From: Epiperipatus broadwayi
Lineage: Eukaryota; Onychophora; Udeonychophora; Euonychophora; Peripatidae
NCBI GenBank assembly: GCA_028023455.1
Contig: JAQFVV010012511.1
Coordinates: 1,924,165 to 1,988,164, forward strand
Length of the DNA stretch: 64,000 nt
Direction: 5' to 3'
The notes below the pieces were generated by a model, which made no database searches, had not been told where the DNA came from, and saw only the letters and a list, made by a program, of their open reading frames with translations. Numbering within the stretch: the first letter of the stretch is position 1; every line of letters begins with the position of its first letter. The position numbers and the translations under genes were made by a program. Of this stretch, positions 12,128 through 25,232 are shown in pieces.

Positions 12128-12318
12128 TTCTAGCACGTGTGCGGCGCGACTGTTCCCAAAAGCTATAAAGTGTTATTATAAAATAGATAACGTAGTAGCA
12201 AGCTATGATTATGGATGCAAGATCCTTTGAAAGCGCTCAACTCGTTTGTTTTTAGTTATCTATTTTATAATAACACTTTATAGCTTTTGGGAACAGTTGC
12301 GCCGCACACGTGCTAGAA
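12128..12318. mobile_element. Foldback/MITE-like element with GC-rich ends
   Basis: Arms 12128-12191 and 12255-12318 (64 bases each) are inverted copies with one mismatch, enclosing a 63-base centre. The ends read TTCTAGCACGTGTGCGGCGC, strikingly GC-rich against the surrounding AT-rich DNA, which argues for an inserted element. No ORF. The target-site duplication is not clear: the left flank is TATA-rich, the right flank TTAATT. The near identity of the arms suggests recent origin or arm homogenisation. Confidence 0.75.
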
Positions 12319-12329
12319 TTAATTATTTA

Positions 12330-14190
12330 ACTAAATAAATATCAGATATTATTCTAAAAAAAACCTAATGCTCCTATGTGAGTTAATAAATTATATAAAA
12401 AATAGCTCAATAGCAACAAAAAAACTTTACAAGACTCAACAATATTTTACATTACAAAAGGCATTGCTCAAGAATCCCCATTTTTTTCCTGTTTTATTTA
12501 CTATCTACCTTTGTTTTACATTTAATAGAAGTCAATATCTTGTTCCTGCAGTATTTATCTCATACCTAGGAAGAAAAATAAATACACTCATCTCTATTAA
12601 CTTCAACAATATTATAATAATTACCAGAGGAATCTCTAATATTTTTATTATTGAGAAATTCTTAAAAAAAATTTCAAGAATAACTAAATCAATCATATCA
12701 GAAATATATCTTCAGCATGGCAAATGTTAACAGGATGAAATATTCCATCAATGTTTACAGCTGTTCCTATTAAATTTTTCAGTAATTTTAATATGTACTT
12801 TAGTGACAAAATCAATTTTAACAATTAATAAATTAATTGTTAATAAATTTGTGACTATTTTATTAACTTTCAAACAGATTAAATGCTTCCTGAGAGCGAA
12901 GATTAATAAATATGGAAATAATTATTTATGAAAAACAAGATCAAACCTTTTTTATACAATGCTCTAAGAATGTTAACAAGAAACAATGGTCTTGGATTAG
13001 TTGAAGCCATATTGTCAATTCATAAAAGCTAAGTTATTTGGAAAAATATGTAGTAGAGTTTGACATCAACTTTCTCAGTTGCCAGCCATTTGATATGGTA
13101 AAATTGGCAAAAAACATCACATTTAATTAGTTTAAAACTGGTCTATTTAGATAAAAGAGATCAGTTGAACAGATACTCAAATGGTATGTAAAAGATCTAT
13201 TAATGATGATTCATCCCAAAATTCAAACATGGTACCAATTGGAAATTCATTCATCTATAAAAGTGTTAAAAATATGTTCTTAGATGAATAATGGATTTGT
13301 ATAGTTATGAAATTTTTTTAGGATGTTTCCAATTATAGCATTTCTCAACAAGATTCATATATGGTTCTTTGACACAACATGTAAATTAAGTGAATCACAT
13401 GATTATTGACTGTTATCTTTTTTTCTATAACTTAAGATCTAATTTCATTCTGTTCATTAATATTTTAAATAAAAGTTTGATATCAAGTTTTTTTATGGTG
13501 ATAAAAATGACAAGTAAGAGCTGTGTTATCACTTCTTGGATTTATGGTTGTCAAAATGTAAGACATTTTTACAAAAAAAATATTCTGTTCGACAGATCCA
13601 TGAATATTAATAAGAGACAGTATTATAGAGATTAAAATATCTATCAAATAAGTTTTTAATGTGGCCACAGACATTATTTAATTCATGTAATCCATTATAA
13701 CTTAAGTGCAATGCAGGTTTACAATCGCACTATCATCAATAAAGGCATATTTTCTATGCAGTAACATATTTAAATACTTATATTAAACGTCATACAAGAA
13801 GAAGAAGAATCTGCAAAATAGATCAATATCTTTTTTAACTATAATATATTAAATTTTAATTTTAAATATGAAACAGATTTTTAAATTGATAAGTATAAAT
13901 TGTTGTATGTAGTTAAACAAACTAGTTTTTTAAAAGTATTCGAGTCAAACTAAAGAAACTCTTGTTATTTACTTTATTTTTATTGCTATATTAAAATAAA
14001 AATAGTAATTAACAAAATATTAAAATTTAAATTGTTACAATAATTTATTTAATTGTTGTGGACATAACATTTTTACATCACTTTTGATGGTAACAAAAGA
14101 GAATGGATAACGAAGAAACGTATTCTTTTGGGAGTAATTCTCATCTTTTGCTAGAACTGTTTATTATAAACTTAAATAATTGCTAAACAC
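12330..14190. other. AT-rich DNA, nothing recognised
   Basis: Includes a 120-codon ORF at 12368-12730 rich in I, F, N and K. It shows no family motif, no splice context and no supporting composition, so I do not call it a gene. A GAAGAAGAAG run lies at about 13799. Confidence 0.5.
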
Positions 14191-14199
14191 TATACGGCA

Positions 14200-16380
14200 T
14201 TGCTGATGAATTTTTATCAGAGAGTGAATTTGAGCATTGAAAATTTATCAAACATTTATGAGGGACAATACGCATGGTCTAGAAATACTATATTTCACAC
14301 AATAGATAATGTATACGCATGGTCTAGAAATAATATATTTCACACAATAGATAATGTATCAGCAGAGAAAGAGAGAATGAATAAAGTATGGAAAATTAAA
14401 GTTTTGATAATGAAGAGAGAGTATATAATAATTATCATGATTTCTTTATAATAGAAATGGTTAGTAATGTGATGGAAAATTGTAAGAAAGGATAGTGAAA
14501 GATGTGGATGGAGAATAGAATAAGTTACCAGAATATAAAATAAAAGTTGAAGAAACCATGGAAGAGTTGGTTGGGGATGAATATAAGGCCTGGCATAGTG
14601 AAGTAGAAAAAGTGGCAAATAGGGTTTTAGGTGAGAATATTTAGAAGAATAAAATTAATAGAAAAGTGAGAACTAGTAAAAGTGTAAAAGAAAGGAAAAA
14701 AGCATGCAGATAATATGTGTGCTATTAAGAACAAAAAAAATGAAAAAAATGTTAATGTTAAATGGGAAAAATATTTTTTTAAAAAGTTGGCTAAAATAGA
14801 TAATTATAGAGAGAGAATGAAATTAAATAGTAAATTGTTGGTGGATATTAATAAAACTGGAAGATATGGGAGTAAAATTTTTTGGAAATGTATTAAAAGA
14901 AGGAATGTGGGGGGGGGGGGAATAATATTGAGGAAATAGAGTGTAGCTGTAAAAAAGAATTACTGACATTCTTAAATAAGTATGTAATGGATATAGAAAA
15001 GATGTTAGATGTGAAGGGAAGAGAGTTAACAAACATAAAAGCATATAGTAAATGGAAATATTAGGTTTACAGAAAATGAGCTGAATGAAGCAAGAAAAAA
15101 TTGAAAAGTGGAAAGGCAAGAGATTTAGATGGATGAGCAGTAGAGATAGTAATGAATTTAGGACATAGGGCAAAATTAAACCTATTATCATGTTTTAATA
15201 AGATGGAGCAGGAGAATGATTTTCCAAGTAATTGGTGTAATACAAGAGTAAGACTGCTATTTAAAGGAAAGCGTAAGGATTATAGACCAATAACAGTAAA
15301 GGCAATGTAATATAAAGTTTTTAACAATGTTTTCACATAATAAATATTATGTAGCTAGAATTTTATGGAAAGGAATGGCAGTAGCAGGGTTAACATACAG
15401 TAATTATGCATTATGTGTTTAGTAAAGGGTATTAGATTACTTAGAAAAAGTACAAAGAGAAGTAGGAAGACATGCATTAGATGCAGATGTGTTGATGGCA
15501 AATGAGGCAATTCAAGGAGGAATGGGATGGTCAAGTTTTTATATGAGAGATGCAAAAAAGCAAAATGAAAATGTTCAGTAGATTACAGTTTATGGATAAT
15601 AAGAGAATATCCAAAATAGTATTTAATTGGGTTATGAGTAAAGAGCAGACAACAAATGGGCGAGAAAGGTATGCAGAAGATTTGGATAAAGAATTTGTCA
15701 GTATATTTATACAAAAGGTGGAATGATTGTGTTAGGAGAATTGTTGAATGTTGTAGTGGCAAGGAATGGGATAAAGTAATAGATGTATTAATAAAGAATA
15801 TGGAGTTAGAAAGATGTAGAACTAGTATGGAAAGTATAAAGAGCTTAAATATATATAGAAGTAAATGGAATATTGGGTGTGAATTAATTTATGATAATAA
15901 CAAGGAAATTAGTTTACTGTTTAAGTCTGGAGTAGGATCTTTAATAACAAGGGAATATACGCATAAATGGAAAAATGTGGGTGGTTTAATCTGCAAATTG
16001 TGTAAGGAAGGCATAGAAAATATTAGGCATCTGCTAATTGAATGTAAATGCCTGCAAGCAGAAAGGGTACAAATAATGAAGTTGTGGAATAATAAATATA
16101 CAGAAAGTGGGTTTTTGGTTTTTATGCTGGGTTTGGGAAAAGATAAGGGGGATTTAGATATAAAAGCCATGGTGTTGGCAAAGATTAGATTGTGGAAATG
16201 AGATGGAACAGGATAGAGAAGAATATGGAAAAACTTAGGGTGGGGATGGAAAGGGAAGGTAAAGTTGCTGACAGGTTTCTTTGGGCATAGTGGCTGAGCG
16301 ATTTCTGACTCCAAAAACGGAGAAGTCACATGCATCGCATTCGCATCGTAATGCTATATTAGAGATATATGTAATATTTT
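14200..16380 (+). pseudogene. LINE, internally deleted (Jockey/L2/CR1-like, clade not set)
   Basis: Ordered plus-strand motifs spell a non-LTR retrotransposon. At 14260-14360 YEGQYAWSRNTIFHTIDNV matches the endonuclease block FTWxRG...STIDYVL and is repeated in tandem. A charged linker follows (14550-14640), then 14715-14939, ending KLLVDINKTG...FWKCI. At 15080-15310 KKKLKSGKARDLDG, FPSNWCNTRVRLLFKGKRKD and YRPITV are the start of the RT. About 60 bases later, ILWKGMAVAGLTYSNYAL and AIQGGMGWSSFYMRDA belong to the post-RT region. The catalytic YxDD core is therefore missing. The last ORF, 15656-16201, carries a C-terminal zinc-knuckle: CKLC followed by HLLIEC (C-x2-C-x8-H-x4-C), then QAERVQIM. 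The element is dead, with several stops and frameshifts. Its 3' end is near 16280-16380. Confidence 0.75.
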
Positions 16381-16716
16381 CTTTCCTTGAATTAGAGAAC
16401 AATTTAATATAAATGGAGTTGCATATATTTTTTCATGATTTCCTCTGACATAAGTATCAGTATTTAACAGGTTTACATTCTGCATGTAATTGTCTTCTTA
16501 ATAGTATTTAAAATGCCATTTTTCTATACAGATTATTTTCAGAAGTAAACAATTTGTTTATTGAGAACATAAATTGTACTATTGACTGTTCGGACATTAC
16601 ATGACTTCTCAAGAAACTAGACATACAATTGAATATTTTTAACATTATATTTTTGTTAGAACTAATTAATCATATTACATGAGATTTTACAATATATGAT
16701 TAATCTGATAACTTTT

Positions 16717-16809
16717 TTTTTTCATGTGTCAAAGCATCGGTCGGGAAGCGAACCCGGGACAACTGCTTGTAAGACAGCTGTGCTAACCACTCGGCCACCA
16801 ACGCTTAAC
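16717..16809 (-). repeat. tRNA-derived short SINE, copy 2, with TSD
   Basis: The minus strand reads AGCGTTGGTGGCCGAGTGGT (box A), an anticodon-like arm GCTGT-CTTACAA-GCAGT, box B GGGTTCGCTTCCC and CCGATGCTTTGACACATG followed by an A tail. The acceptor ends AGCGTTGG and CCGATGCT largely pair. It is flanked by an exact 15-base duplication, AATCTGATAACTTTT, at 16702-16716 and 16810-16824, which proves retroposition. The unit is little more than a tRNA plus a conserved TTGACACATG tail. The anticodon position reads TAC (valine-like). It is not a functional tRNA gene because of the mispaired acceptor stem and the retroposed structure. Confidence 0.85.
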
Positions 16810-16829
16810 AATCTGATAACTTTTATCTC

Positions 16830-19360
16830 ATAATCTACACACAGTCACATATACAGCTATAATGATATAATTAATGTTAGTTTGTATACATGAGAGTAAA
16901 GATCATTAGACTAATCGTCTATGAAAATAAGGTGTCAAATTAATATAATAGGTTGAATAGCTTAAAAAAAAAAACACGTAAAAGGAAATTATTTAGCTTT
17001 CAATCAGATTTAATCATATTTGAACCCATTTTTTCTCAACCTATAACTATATATAAAATATTTTAAACATATATGTATATTTCCGTTAATAAAAACATTC
17101 TGTTTTTAAATATTCTCCTAGTTTCGTTTAACTTTCAGTTTTATGCTTAAGTAATATGATTTGAAAGGATATTTTATTTTAAATTAATGCTTTTTGTAAA
17201 TATAATCCATGTAAATGTTCTTAGATTAATGTTTGTGCCTATGTGGAGGTAACATGTTTTAATTCACTTGAGATTAGTTAGTTGAAAGAATTCTGGGAAT
17301 TTTTTTTACTGACTTATTTTTTAAAGGTTGTGGCTTGAAACATATGATTAATCATGTTTAATCTGAGAAGCTTTATTATAAAAATAGGTACCTGGCATGA
17401 ATGCTCATTAATCATCGTACAATTAGATTTCAATCAAATAATTACTATTTAATGGAGTTTAATTTATAAAATGGTCATGGTAAATGTTTATTTTAAAGAT
17501 TTTTTTTAAAAAAAAAAATTAAATCTACAGATGTAAAGTAAACAAATACATCTTATATGTATTCGTTTTATATATATATCATAAACGATTCTATTTTAAA
17601 CAGATATTTGTGAGAGCAAAAATGTAAAGATTCATAGAAAAAGCAAAGCATTTCTCATTTGGAATAATTTAAGGAAATATAATAATAAAATGAGCAGTGA
17701 GTTATAGAATCAGATGAAATCCTTAAGTTGAATATCAACTTGTTACTTCTGTTGTTCAAGCCACTTGTGATTTCCTTAATTCGATGATGATGATTATTAT
17801 TATTTATAAGATAAAATTAAATGTATAAAAAGTACTAACTTAATTTTAATTTAAAAAATAACGTTATTAGTGTAAAATAATTGATTATTTAAGAATATGT
17901 GAATACATTCTCTTTCTTGGTAAGAAGTTCTAGAATTGTATAAATGAGCTCAACATCCTGATTGAGAATCTGTGATGGATCTAAAGTTTAATCCCCTGGA
18001 GAATCTCTAATGGAAATGCTAGTTTCAAATTTTGTATGTGATTGTTTATGTCTTAGATGATTTTTGGTATTTGAAAGAGATTCCATGTCTCATTATAGAG
18101 GAATTTTGAAGACAGGATAAAGTTTTTACTAACTTAACTTTATTACCAAAATATATAAGATTTAACATTAATTAAATTTTACTTAAATATGATATATCTT
18201 GGACTAGAATAAGACATTCAATATTTCACTTTTATGACTTTACTAATTGATATTAGTGAAAGGGAATCAATGTCAAACCTATGTAAAAAAGTGTTTTTAT
18301 TCAATTTAACATTTTAAATAATAAATGAAATAAATTGCAGACGACTGATAGATTGCTATGAAAATAGGAGAAAAGTAATTTTTAGGCAATTGTATAATAG
18401 TTATTGTTGAAGAAATGTAATGGAGATTTGAAACCAAATAGAATCTAGAATTGGAATTTTTTTTATAATTACTGTCTAGTTATAGTATTGGACACTAATC
18501 AGGATGATATTTTTCAATACATTTTAAAACCTAAACTATGGACTTTCCCATTATACTTGTTATGGTTACAGGAATATTTTTTGAAGGACCCTAGAAGGAT
18601 GCTGGCCATAAGCATTACTGTATGAAGTTCTGTGGAATGGAAAGGATAATATTGTAGAAAATCTAGAGGTCTATTGATGGCCTGACATGAAAAATTATCT
18701 ATCTAAAAATAAACTAAAAATCAAGTACAGCAATGAATTTATGAAACTACAAATCTCAAACCAGAAAAAAAACTATACCAAAATCATTTAAAATAATATT
18801 CTACCTATTTTGGGCAATATTATTTTACATGCCTTGGAAGATAGGAAATGTTGGACTGAAGCTCTATCAACATAATGCATAAATATCAGAGACTAATTGA
18901 CTGATAAATATTACTTTCAATGTCACATCTTTAGTATTCTTTCTTTAGGAATTTTTAAAGAAATTACTTGTGCAAAATACCTACCTGTGAATTATTGGTA
19001 AGCATAAAATTGCATGCTATAGTCACTATCACATCTATCACATTATTTATATGAATGGTTTAGTTTGCAGTATTACATGACATTTATTTTAAGGTGCATT
19101 TGTCAAAGGTTTCAGCCTTTTACTTTATTATGACTTATTTATGTAATATAATAAATATTATGACTTTAAACATTTGCATTCATAGTAACGTTCACTATGA
19201 AAACAAATAAGAACAACTTTATTTAGAATATAGATGTATTAACTCAAGCATATCTTCTTAAAAATGACACAGTTTACAATTAATAACTCGTTATTTGATG
19301 CAAATAAATAGTTGCTAAAAATTATCCACTTATAAAGTAAATTTGTGTCATATATATCAT
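16830..19360. other. AT-rich DNA, mostly unrecognised
   Basis: A weak tRNA-like pattern occurs at about 17940-18000 (AAATGAGCTCAACATC followed by AAGTTTAATCCCC), possibly a decayed SINE. Nothing else could be supported. Confidence 0.5.
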
Positions 19361-19378
19361 TAAATACAATATAGTGGT

Positions 19379-19478
19379 CAAGCGTTGGTGGTTGAGTGGT
19401 CAGCATAGCTGCCTTACAAGCAGTTGTCCCGGGTTTGCGGATTCGCTTCCCGGCCGATGCTTTGACACATGAAAAAAA
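19379..19478 (+). repeat. tRNA-derived short SINE, copy 3, with TSD
   Basis: Starts CAAGCGTTGGTGGTTGAGTG (box A), has the arm GCTGC-CTTACAA-GCAGT, and ends GATTCGCTTCCC (box B) CGGCCGATGCTTTGACACATG plus an A tail. It is flanked by AAATACAATATAGTGGT at 19362-19378 and 19479-19495. The 17-base duplication is exact, though its first A residues merge with the tail. Compared with copy 2 it has a few extra bases just before box B (GGGTTTGCGGATTCGC). Clearly retroposed and relatively young. Confidence 0.87.
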
Positions 19479-19499
19479 AAATACAATATAGTGGTATAT

Positions 19500-22400
19500 C
19501 TATTTAAAGATATGTGTAAAACTTGGTTTAACTAAAAGAGTCTGCTTGGATGTAATGCAAAATGATCAAATGATTTGTTATTAGAAAAGTCATGCATTGG
19601 AAATAATAGAGTCAAGTTTTGATCCAGGAACATTCAATAAATGAATCCATCACTCTATTACCACATTAAACAATACAGCTTATGTATTAATTATAGTTCA
19701 AATAACGGCATATGAATAAAACAAGCGAAAATGGTTAAAGATAGTGATTATGATATACAAATATTATAGATAATTTTGAACTTTATTGACATTTAAATTT
19801 AATATTAAATGAATTTTTTTATCATATTAAAAAGTGATCAAGAATCATTTATATATTTATTGAAAGGTGATTATTGCAAATAGGTTCTTATTTTACGAAA
19901 TGTACTTAAAATAAATGTGTGAACTCTGTAATAATTGTATTGTCTTAAAAATCATCTGTAGATTAGTTTGCAAAGTATGTACCAACAGTAAATAAAAAGT
20001 TTTATTGAATTGTGAAGTTAATATGCACTGTCTATTAATAATAAATAAAATATTATAAACAATCTTTTCCACTAGTTAAAAAACGTCATGATTATTCTCA
20101 AATGATTTGTCATTAATTCAAATATTTTTTTATATTTCCTCTTTTCATTCTTTAAAAGCAGTTCTTTTTTTTTTTTTAAGAAAAAAAAAGAAATCAATTC
20201 CAGTTGCTTATAAAAATATTTTTTTCTCTCTCTTTATTAAAATTTATAAATAAGGTAGAAAAATTATTTTAAAAGGCTTTTTATTTTTTGAATTTATTTA
20301 AAAAAAGATTTTGAATTATTTTTATGTTTTCACTCAAGTGGAAATATGTTAAAAAAGCAGAAACAGTGTATTTCTATAAAAAAAATCTATTGAAGGATTT
20401 ATTTAACTTGTTTAAAATACATAATAAACTACACACCTACATAATGTTTTAAAAAAATTACTATTAAAGTTCTTAGGAATTAAGAAGGCAGGATTTTTTT
20501 TTTTAAAAAGCCCTGCTTGGTTTATGCAGTGATAGATTGTCAGAGTCTTCCGGAGCATAAGATTTTCAGATGGATTCTAATTTTGGGCATTTCTGGCGCT
20601 CAGACTTCTTATTATTTCTCGAGCAATAAAGCCATTTTAATTTTTTTTTAATGTAAAAAATTTCAATATTTTAAATAAATGTTTGTTTTACATAACAAAA
20701 TAAAATAAACCATTTGAGATCTTTCAGATATTTGGCTTGTATTAATCAAATCATGATGATTATGGAAAAATAACAAGAAATCATCTGGAATGGATATGGA
20801 AAGAATCAGACTATCCCACAAGAAATATACATAGAAGAATTATGAAATTGAATATTAAATTTAATTTCATTTATATGTGTACAATAGCCAAAAATAACCA
20901 TCTAAGAGCAATATTTACCAGTAGTTCTGTATTAAATAAATTTAAATTAAAATATTGTACCTATAGAGTTGCATAAACATTTTTGAGAGAGAAAATTATT
21001 CATCCAGTAATAATAACTGAAAATGCGAACAATTATTATTTATTATTCTGAGTGCTCTTAAAATATTGTTTGTTTCAATAGGAAACTGCTTATAATGTGA
21101 GGGACTGTAGAATAATTAATTTTCTTTTTCAACTTAAAAAATTGAACTTTGATCAAAAAAAATAACTGAATGGCTTATTTTGAGCACTGGAAAAGGTGGG
21201 ATTGATATTGTAATTTATGACCTTAATCTATAGGGTTTACTATTCTACAGTTGTTCTAAATCACTCAGTTTAATCATATTTTTTGACAATTCTAAGTTTA
21301 ATCAAACATTTTATTCAATCAGTTCAAGATCCAATTTTATCCTTTTTATTTGAAAGAACCTTGTGATAACATTTATACTTGTAAGATTTTATTTTTACAA
21401 TTAAATCTTTTTTTAACATCATATATTAATAAACTTTATAATATTTATTACAAATGTAAGCTTTCAAATAACAGACATTTTAAAAGTTATTATTTGAACT
21501 TTGCAAAATAGGAAAATAAATTACTAAATTGAGTTCTTAACTATAACAATGATGCTTTGCATCATTGGGTGTTTTTTGTCTATTCAAAAAATTAGTAGAA
21601 CAAAATATTTCTTATTTAAATTCCATTTATGAAAATCAAAAAAACTTGGAGTTAGATATCATTAAAGAAGGAAAATACATCTTAAAATTAATGATTAAAT
21701 TTATTATTATTAAAATATATTTCTTTGCCAATATTGACAAAACTATTCTTGGCACCCAGTGAAAACTGCTTTCACTTCATCATAATGAACTTTTTGTTTG
21801 TTTTTTTAAAAATAAATATTTTCAAATAAAATATAATTTCAGTCAAATAGGTTTTTGGTTTAAAATAATTATTTAAAAAAATATTGCATAAATAATCTTA
21901 AATATGCCAACAAATTACTGAAAATTACAATTTTCCTTTTTGAAATGACAAATCCGATAAAATAGTCTTAGTCCAAATAATCCACCAATCAGAAATTGTA
22001 ATTTCTATTGAGTCAAAATGAAGATCTGACTTTTTTTATATACAAATTATGTATCCTAATTTCTCAAAGATCTATATAATGCTGACATCTTCAGATTTAT
22101 TTTCAACTAATAATTTTAAAATGATTTCTATAACAAAGAAAATTATGAATGGAAATCTAATATTATAGATGGCTGCAAAATAATGAAGAAAAAGTTTAGT
22201 GATCATAATGCCATTGTAACACCTAAAACATGTCAAAAATAAAAAATGTAGCTACTGAGTGGCAACATATTAAAGATTTTTTTAACAAAACTTAAGGCAG
22301 CTTAAAACAATAATTCATTCTTGCACTCTACTCTACAGCTGTCTATTAGATGAATAAGTAGTCATTGAATAATATAGTATGCCAATAAATTCTCAGATTG

Positions 22401-25225
22401 TTTTCTATCTATTGGTCTTCATTGGTGAAAAGTATAAGATTTGTCAGTCAGTACTTTTTAGTGCTTATAATAGATAATGCTAGAATATTGATACAGACTG
22501 TACTACTATGCACTTATTAACTAATGCAAGAAGTTTGTTATATAATTTTTTGTGTAATCAGGTTTATGCATAAGTTAAAAATAATAAACATTATTGTTAT
22601 AAAATAATAAAGTCTATTGTTTTGAATGATAATATTTATAGAACATCATCATATTGGATTTTTTTATAAAGCATATATTATAGTTAAATATAAAAAAGTT
22701 TATATTACATGGAACATATTCTAATAGTGCTTCAAATATGGATGCTTTAGTATTACCAATTCTATGCTACTATCTTTTTTATATTAATAAGTTAAATTAT
22801 TATTTCAACTAGAACAATCCATTTCTTATTTTTTGTTTAAATGGTAATACTAAAAAAGTTAAATTAGTTTGCTGCTAAAATTAAGTCAAGTGAGATGAAT
22901 TAATAAAAAAATGTTTTCACTTTTTTAAAAAAAAAATTAACAGTGGATTTAATTGTTGAGAAGGAGCACAGACTTTAATATATTTCTCTTGATTTTGTCA
23001 TCATAAAAGATAAGAGCATCTCATTGCAGTGGTATATTAATTCAATTTATATTAATTCAATTCAATTAATTGTGCAAAATGTTATATTTTACCTCATTTA
23101 CTGTCTAAAGTAAGACTTGAATATATTATCAAAGTAATATAAAGGCATTAGAAAAAATTTATTTAGAGATGTTTTATAAAATTCTAAAAATACAATGATA
23201 AAATTATAAGATAAAATAAACAATACAATATTTTCTAAAATAAAATTATTTTATAGTGAACATAGTTGTGGTTACATGGAAGAGCCAGACTTCATTTACA
23301 GTACAAAAATTATATCAAAGACATGCAATGTTCATTGATTCCATTGGAAAGATGAATAAAATATAATGGAAAAATATAATTAGTCTAGGTAAGAATTTTT
23401 TTAAAAAGAAACAACAGAACTAATCTCTAGTATATCAATATGTTTATTTTATTTTTTCCTGGTCTTGAAGTTAAAATTGTCATACTTATTTGTAAATGAC
23501 TACAGATGCTGTTAAAAATAAATTATATATCAGCACTAATTTATTTGGATAAATTTAGAATATTTTGCACATTTTCTGTATGTGCAGCATATGTATTAAA
23601 TAAGTATATCTATAAAAATGTTTTCATATTTATAACATATTATAAAGATATAGCATTATAAAAAATAGTTTAATGTTTTTTTAAATCTATGTTATTATTT
23701 GATATATATATTGTAAGTACCCAGATTAATGCTATATGTCACACTTTAAAAAAAAATAAAGAAGTTTGTTGATCTTGTTTAATTTTAATTTCATTTGATC
23801 TATGGATAATGAAGGTCTTGAAATATAATGTTAACTAGATAACTGTGGCAACCTAATGCTTTATAATAATATTGCTTACTGCTAATTCTAGCATCAAATC
23901 ATAAATCTGTTGTGTTCAATTTTAGAAAAAAAAATATAAACAAGTAAATAAATAAATAGATTTTGGAAATGGTTAAGTGAATCATGAAAGCTTACTTGAA
24001 TAAAATCAATTTCTGTTATTACAAACACCATAGCAACACATATTATAAAATTAAATGTTTTATGTTTCCTATATGTGTGTTTATAAATTAGTTATTGAAA
24101 AAAGTATTATTAAAAACATATGTAAAAAAATATATTATTTAAAAAAATATTAAAATTGTAATATGAATTTTTTATTTTGGTTTAAAATGAAAAATAATAT
24201 TGAACTTGCAAAGCAGGATTTTATTTTCACTATATCCAATTATTTAAAAATCTCCATTTCACTTGTTAATTGGAGGCTAATTTTCTTGAACAATTTTTAC
24301 ATCATCGAGTGAAATTTGAGTTGTTTCCAACAGTCATTGTGACAACAGTAGCATCATCAAAAGTATCTTATAAATAGAATGGAGATGCTCTAATTTGACT
24401 TTTTGTAATTTTGTCATTGCTTAGAATGGTTATGTTTATATCTGTCTTTAAAAATTTATCAAATTTTATTGTTTAAGTGGTTAATTTCTAAAACTATGAA
24501 AGAATAAAATTTTAATTATCTCCCATTCAACTAGGGCCAGTTCATTGATGAAATTCCTGAGGATACCACAAAATGGAAAACAACAAAAACCATCAAAATG
24601 TGCAAGTCAGCTATAAAAAATATTCTGTTGTCAAAAATCTAGAATTCCATGAATGCAAACCAATTACGTGTATATGGATATCATATTTCAGGTCAGTGGA
24701 TTTCATAAAATCGATCAACTTAACTCATGTGTATTATCAAGCAATCTAAATTTCACTTTCTTAATCTGGAAAGAAAAAGTTAGCATTTATTATTCACTTG
24801 TATATGGCTGAATTTTTGTCAATGAAAAAAATTCTCTTTATACATGATTATCAATGAAAAGGAAAATAAAGCCAATGACATGTAATTTTGCATCGACTAA
24901 TTGCCTATTATTTTAAAAGCTTGGATACATTTACATGCTTAAAAGAAAATATCAGAATTTAAACATGAAAGTAATTGGATTCAAACCCACAATAGTTATC
25001 ATTCATGCTCATCTTCTCTAAAAGGAAAATTGTCTCTATGCATTAGGATCAGAAACCAGGAACCAGAAATGCAATGGACTAGTGAAGGAAAATGGACAGA
25101 CTTTCACTTAGATGGTATGATTTCTATGTACATGTATATTTTTTTGGTTGTTTTGTTAAAAAAAAGAGAAGAGTTTACATTTGTTTATATTTCATTTTAA
25201 AACTTAGGGTTAAATGATATATATA
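19500..25225. other. Long AT-rich stretch, nothing recognised
   Basis: Dominated by A/T runs. Minor items are a perfect small hairpin, CAATGATGC-TTT-GCATCATTG, at about 21547-21567 and a box B-like minus-strand GTGGGTTTGAATCC at about 24978-24991 without a convincing box A. No open reading frame or element boundary could be supported. Confidence 0.6.
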
Positions 25226-25232
25226 TATATAT

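Noticed and set aside
12368-12730. 120-codon ORF on the plus strand
   Set aside because: Composition is that of translated AT-rich DNA (I, N, K, F, S), with no recognisable domain and no exon-like neighbours.
16276-16360. tRNA-like pattern (GTGGCTGAGCG ... GCATTCGCATC) at the LINE 3' end
   Set aside because: The box A match is fair, but box B is poor and no cloverleaf or target duplication could be drawn.
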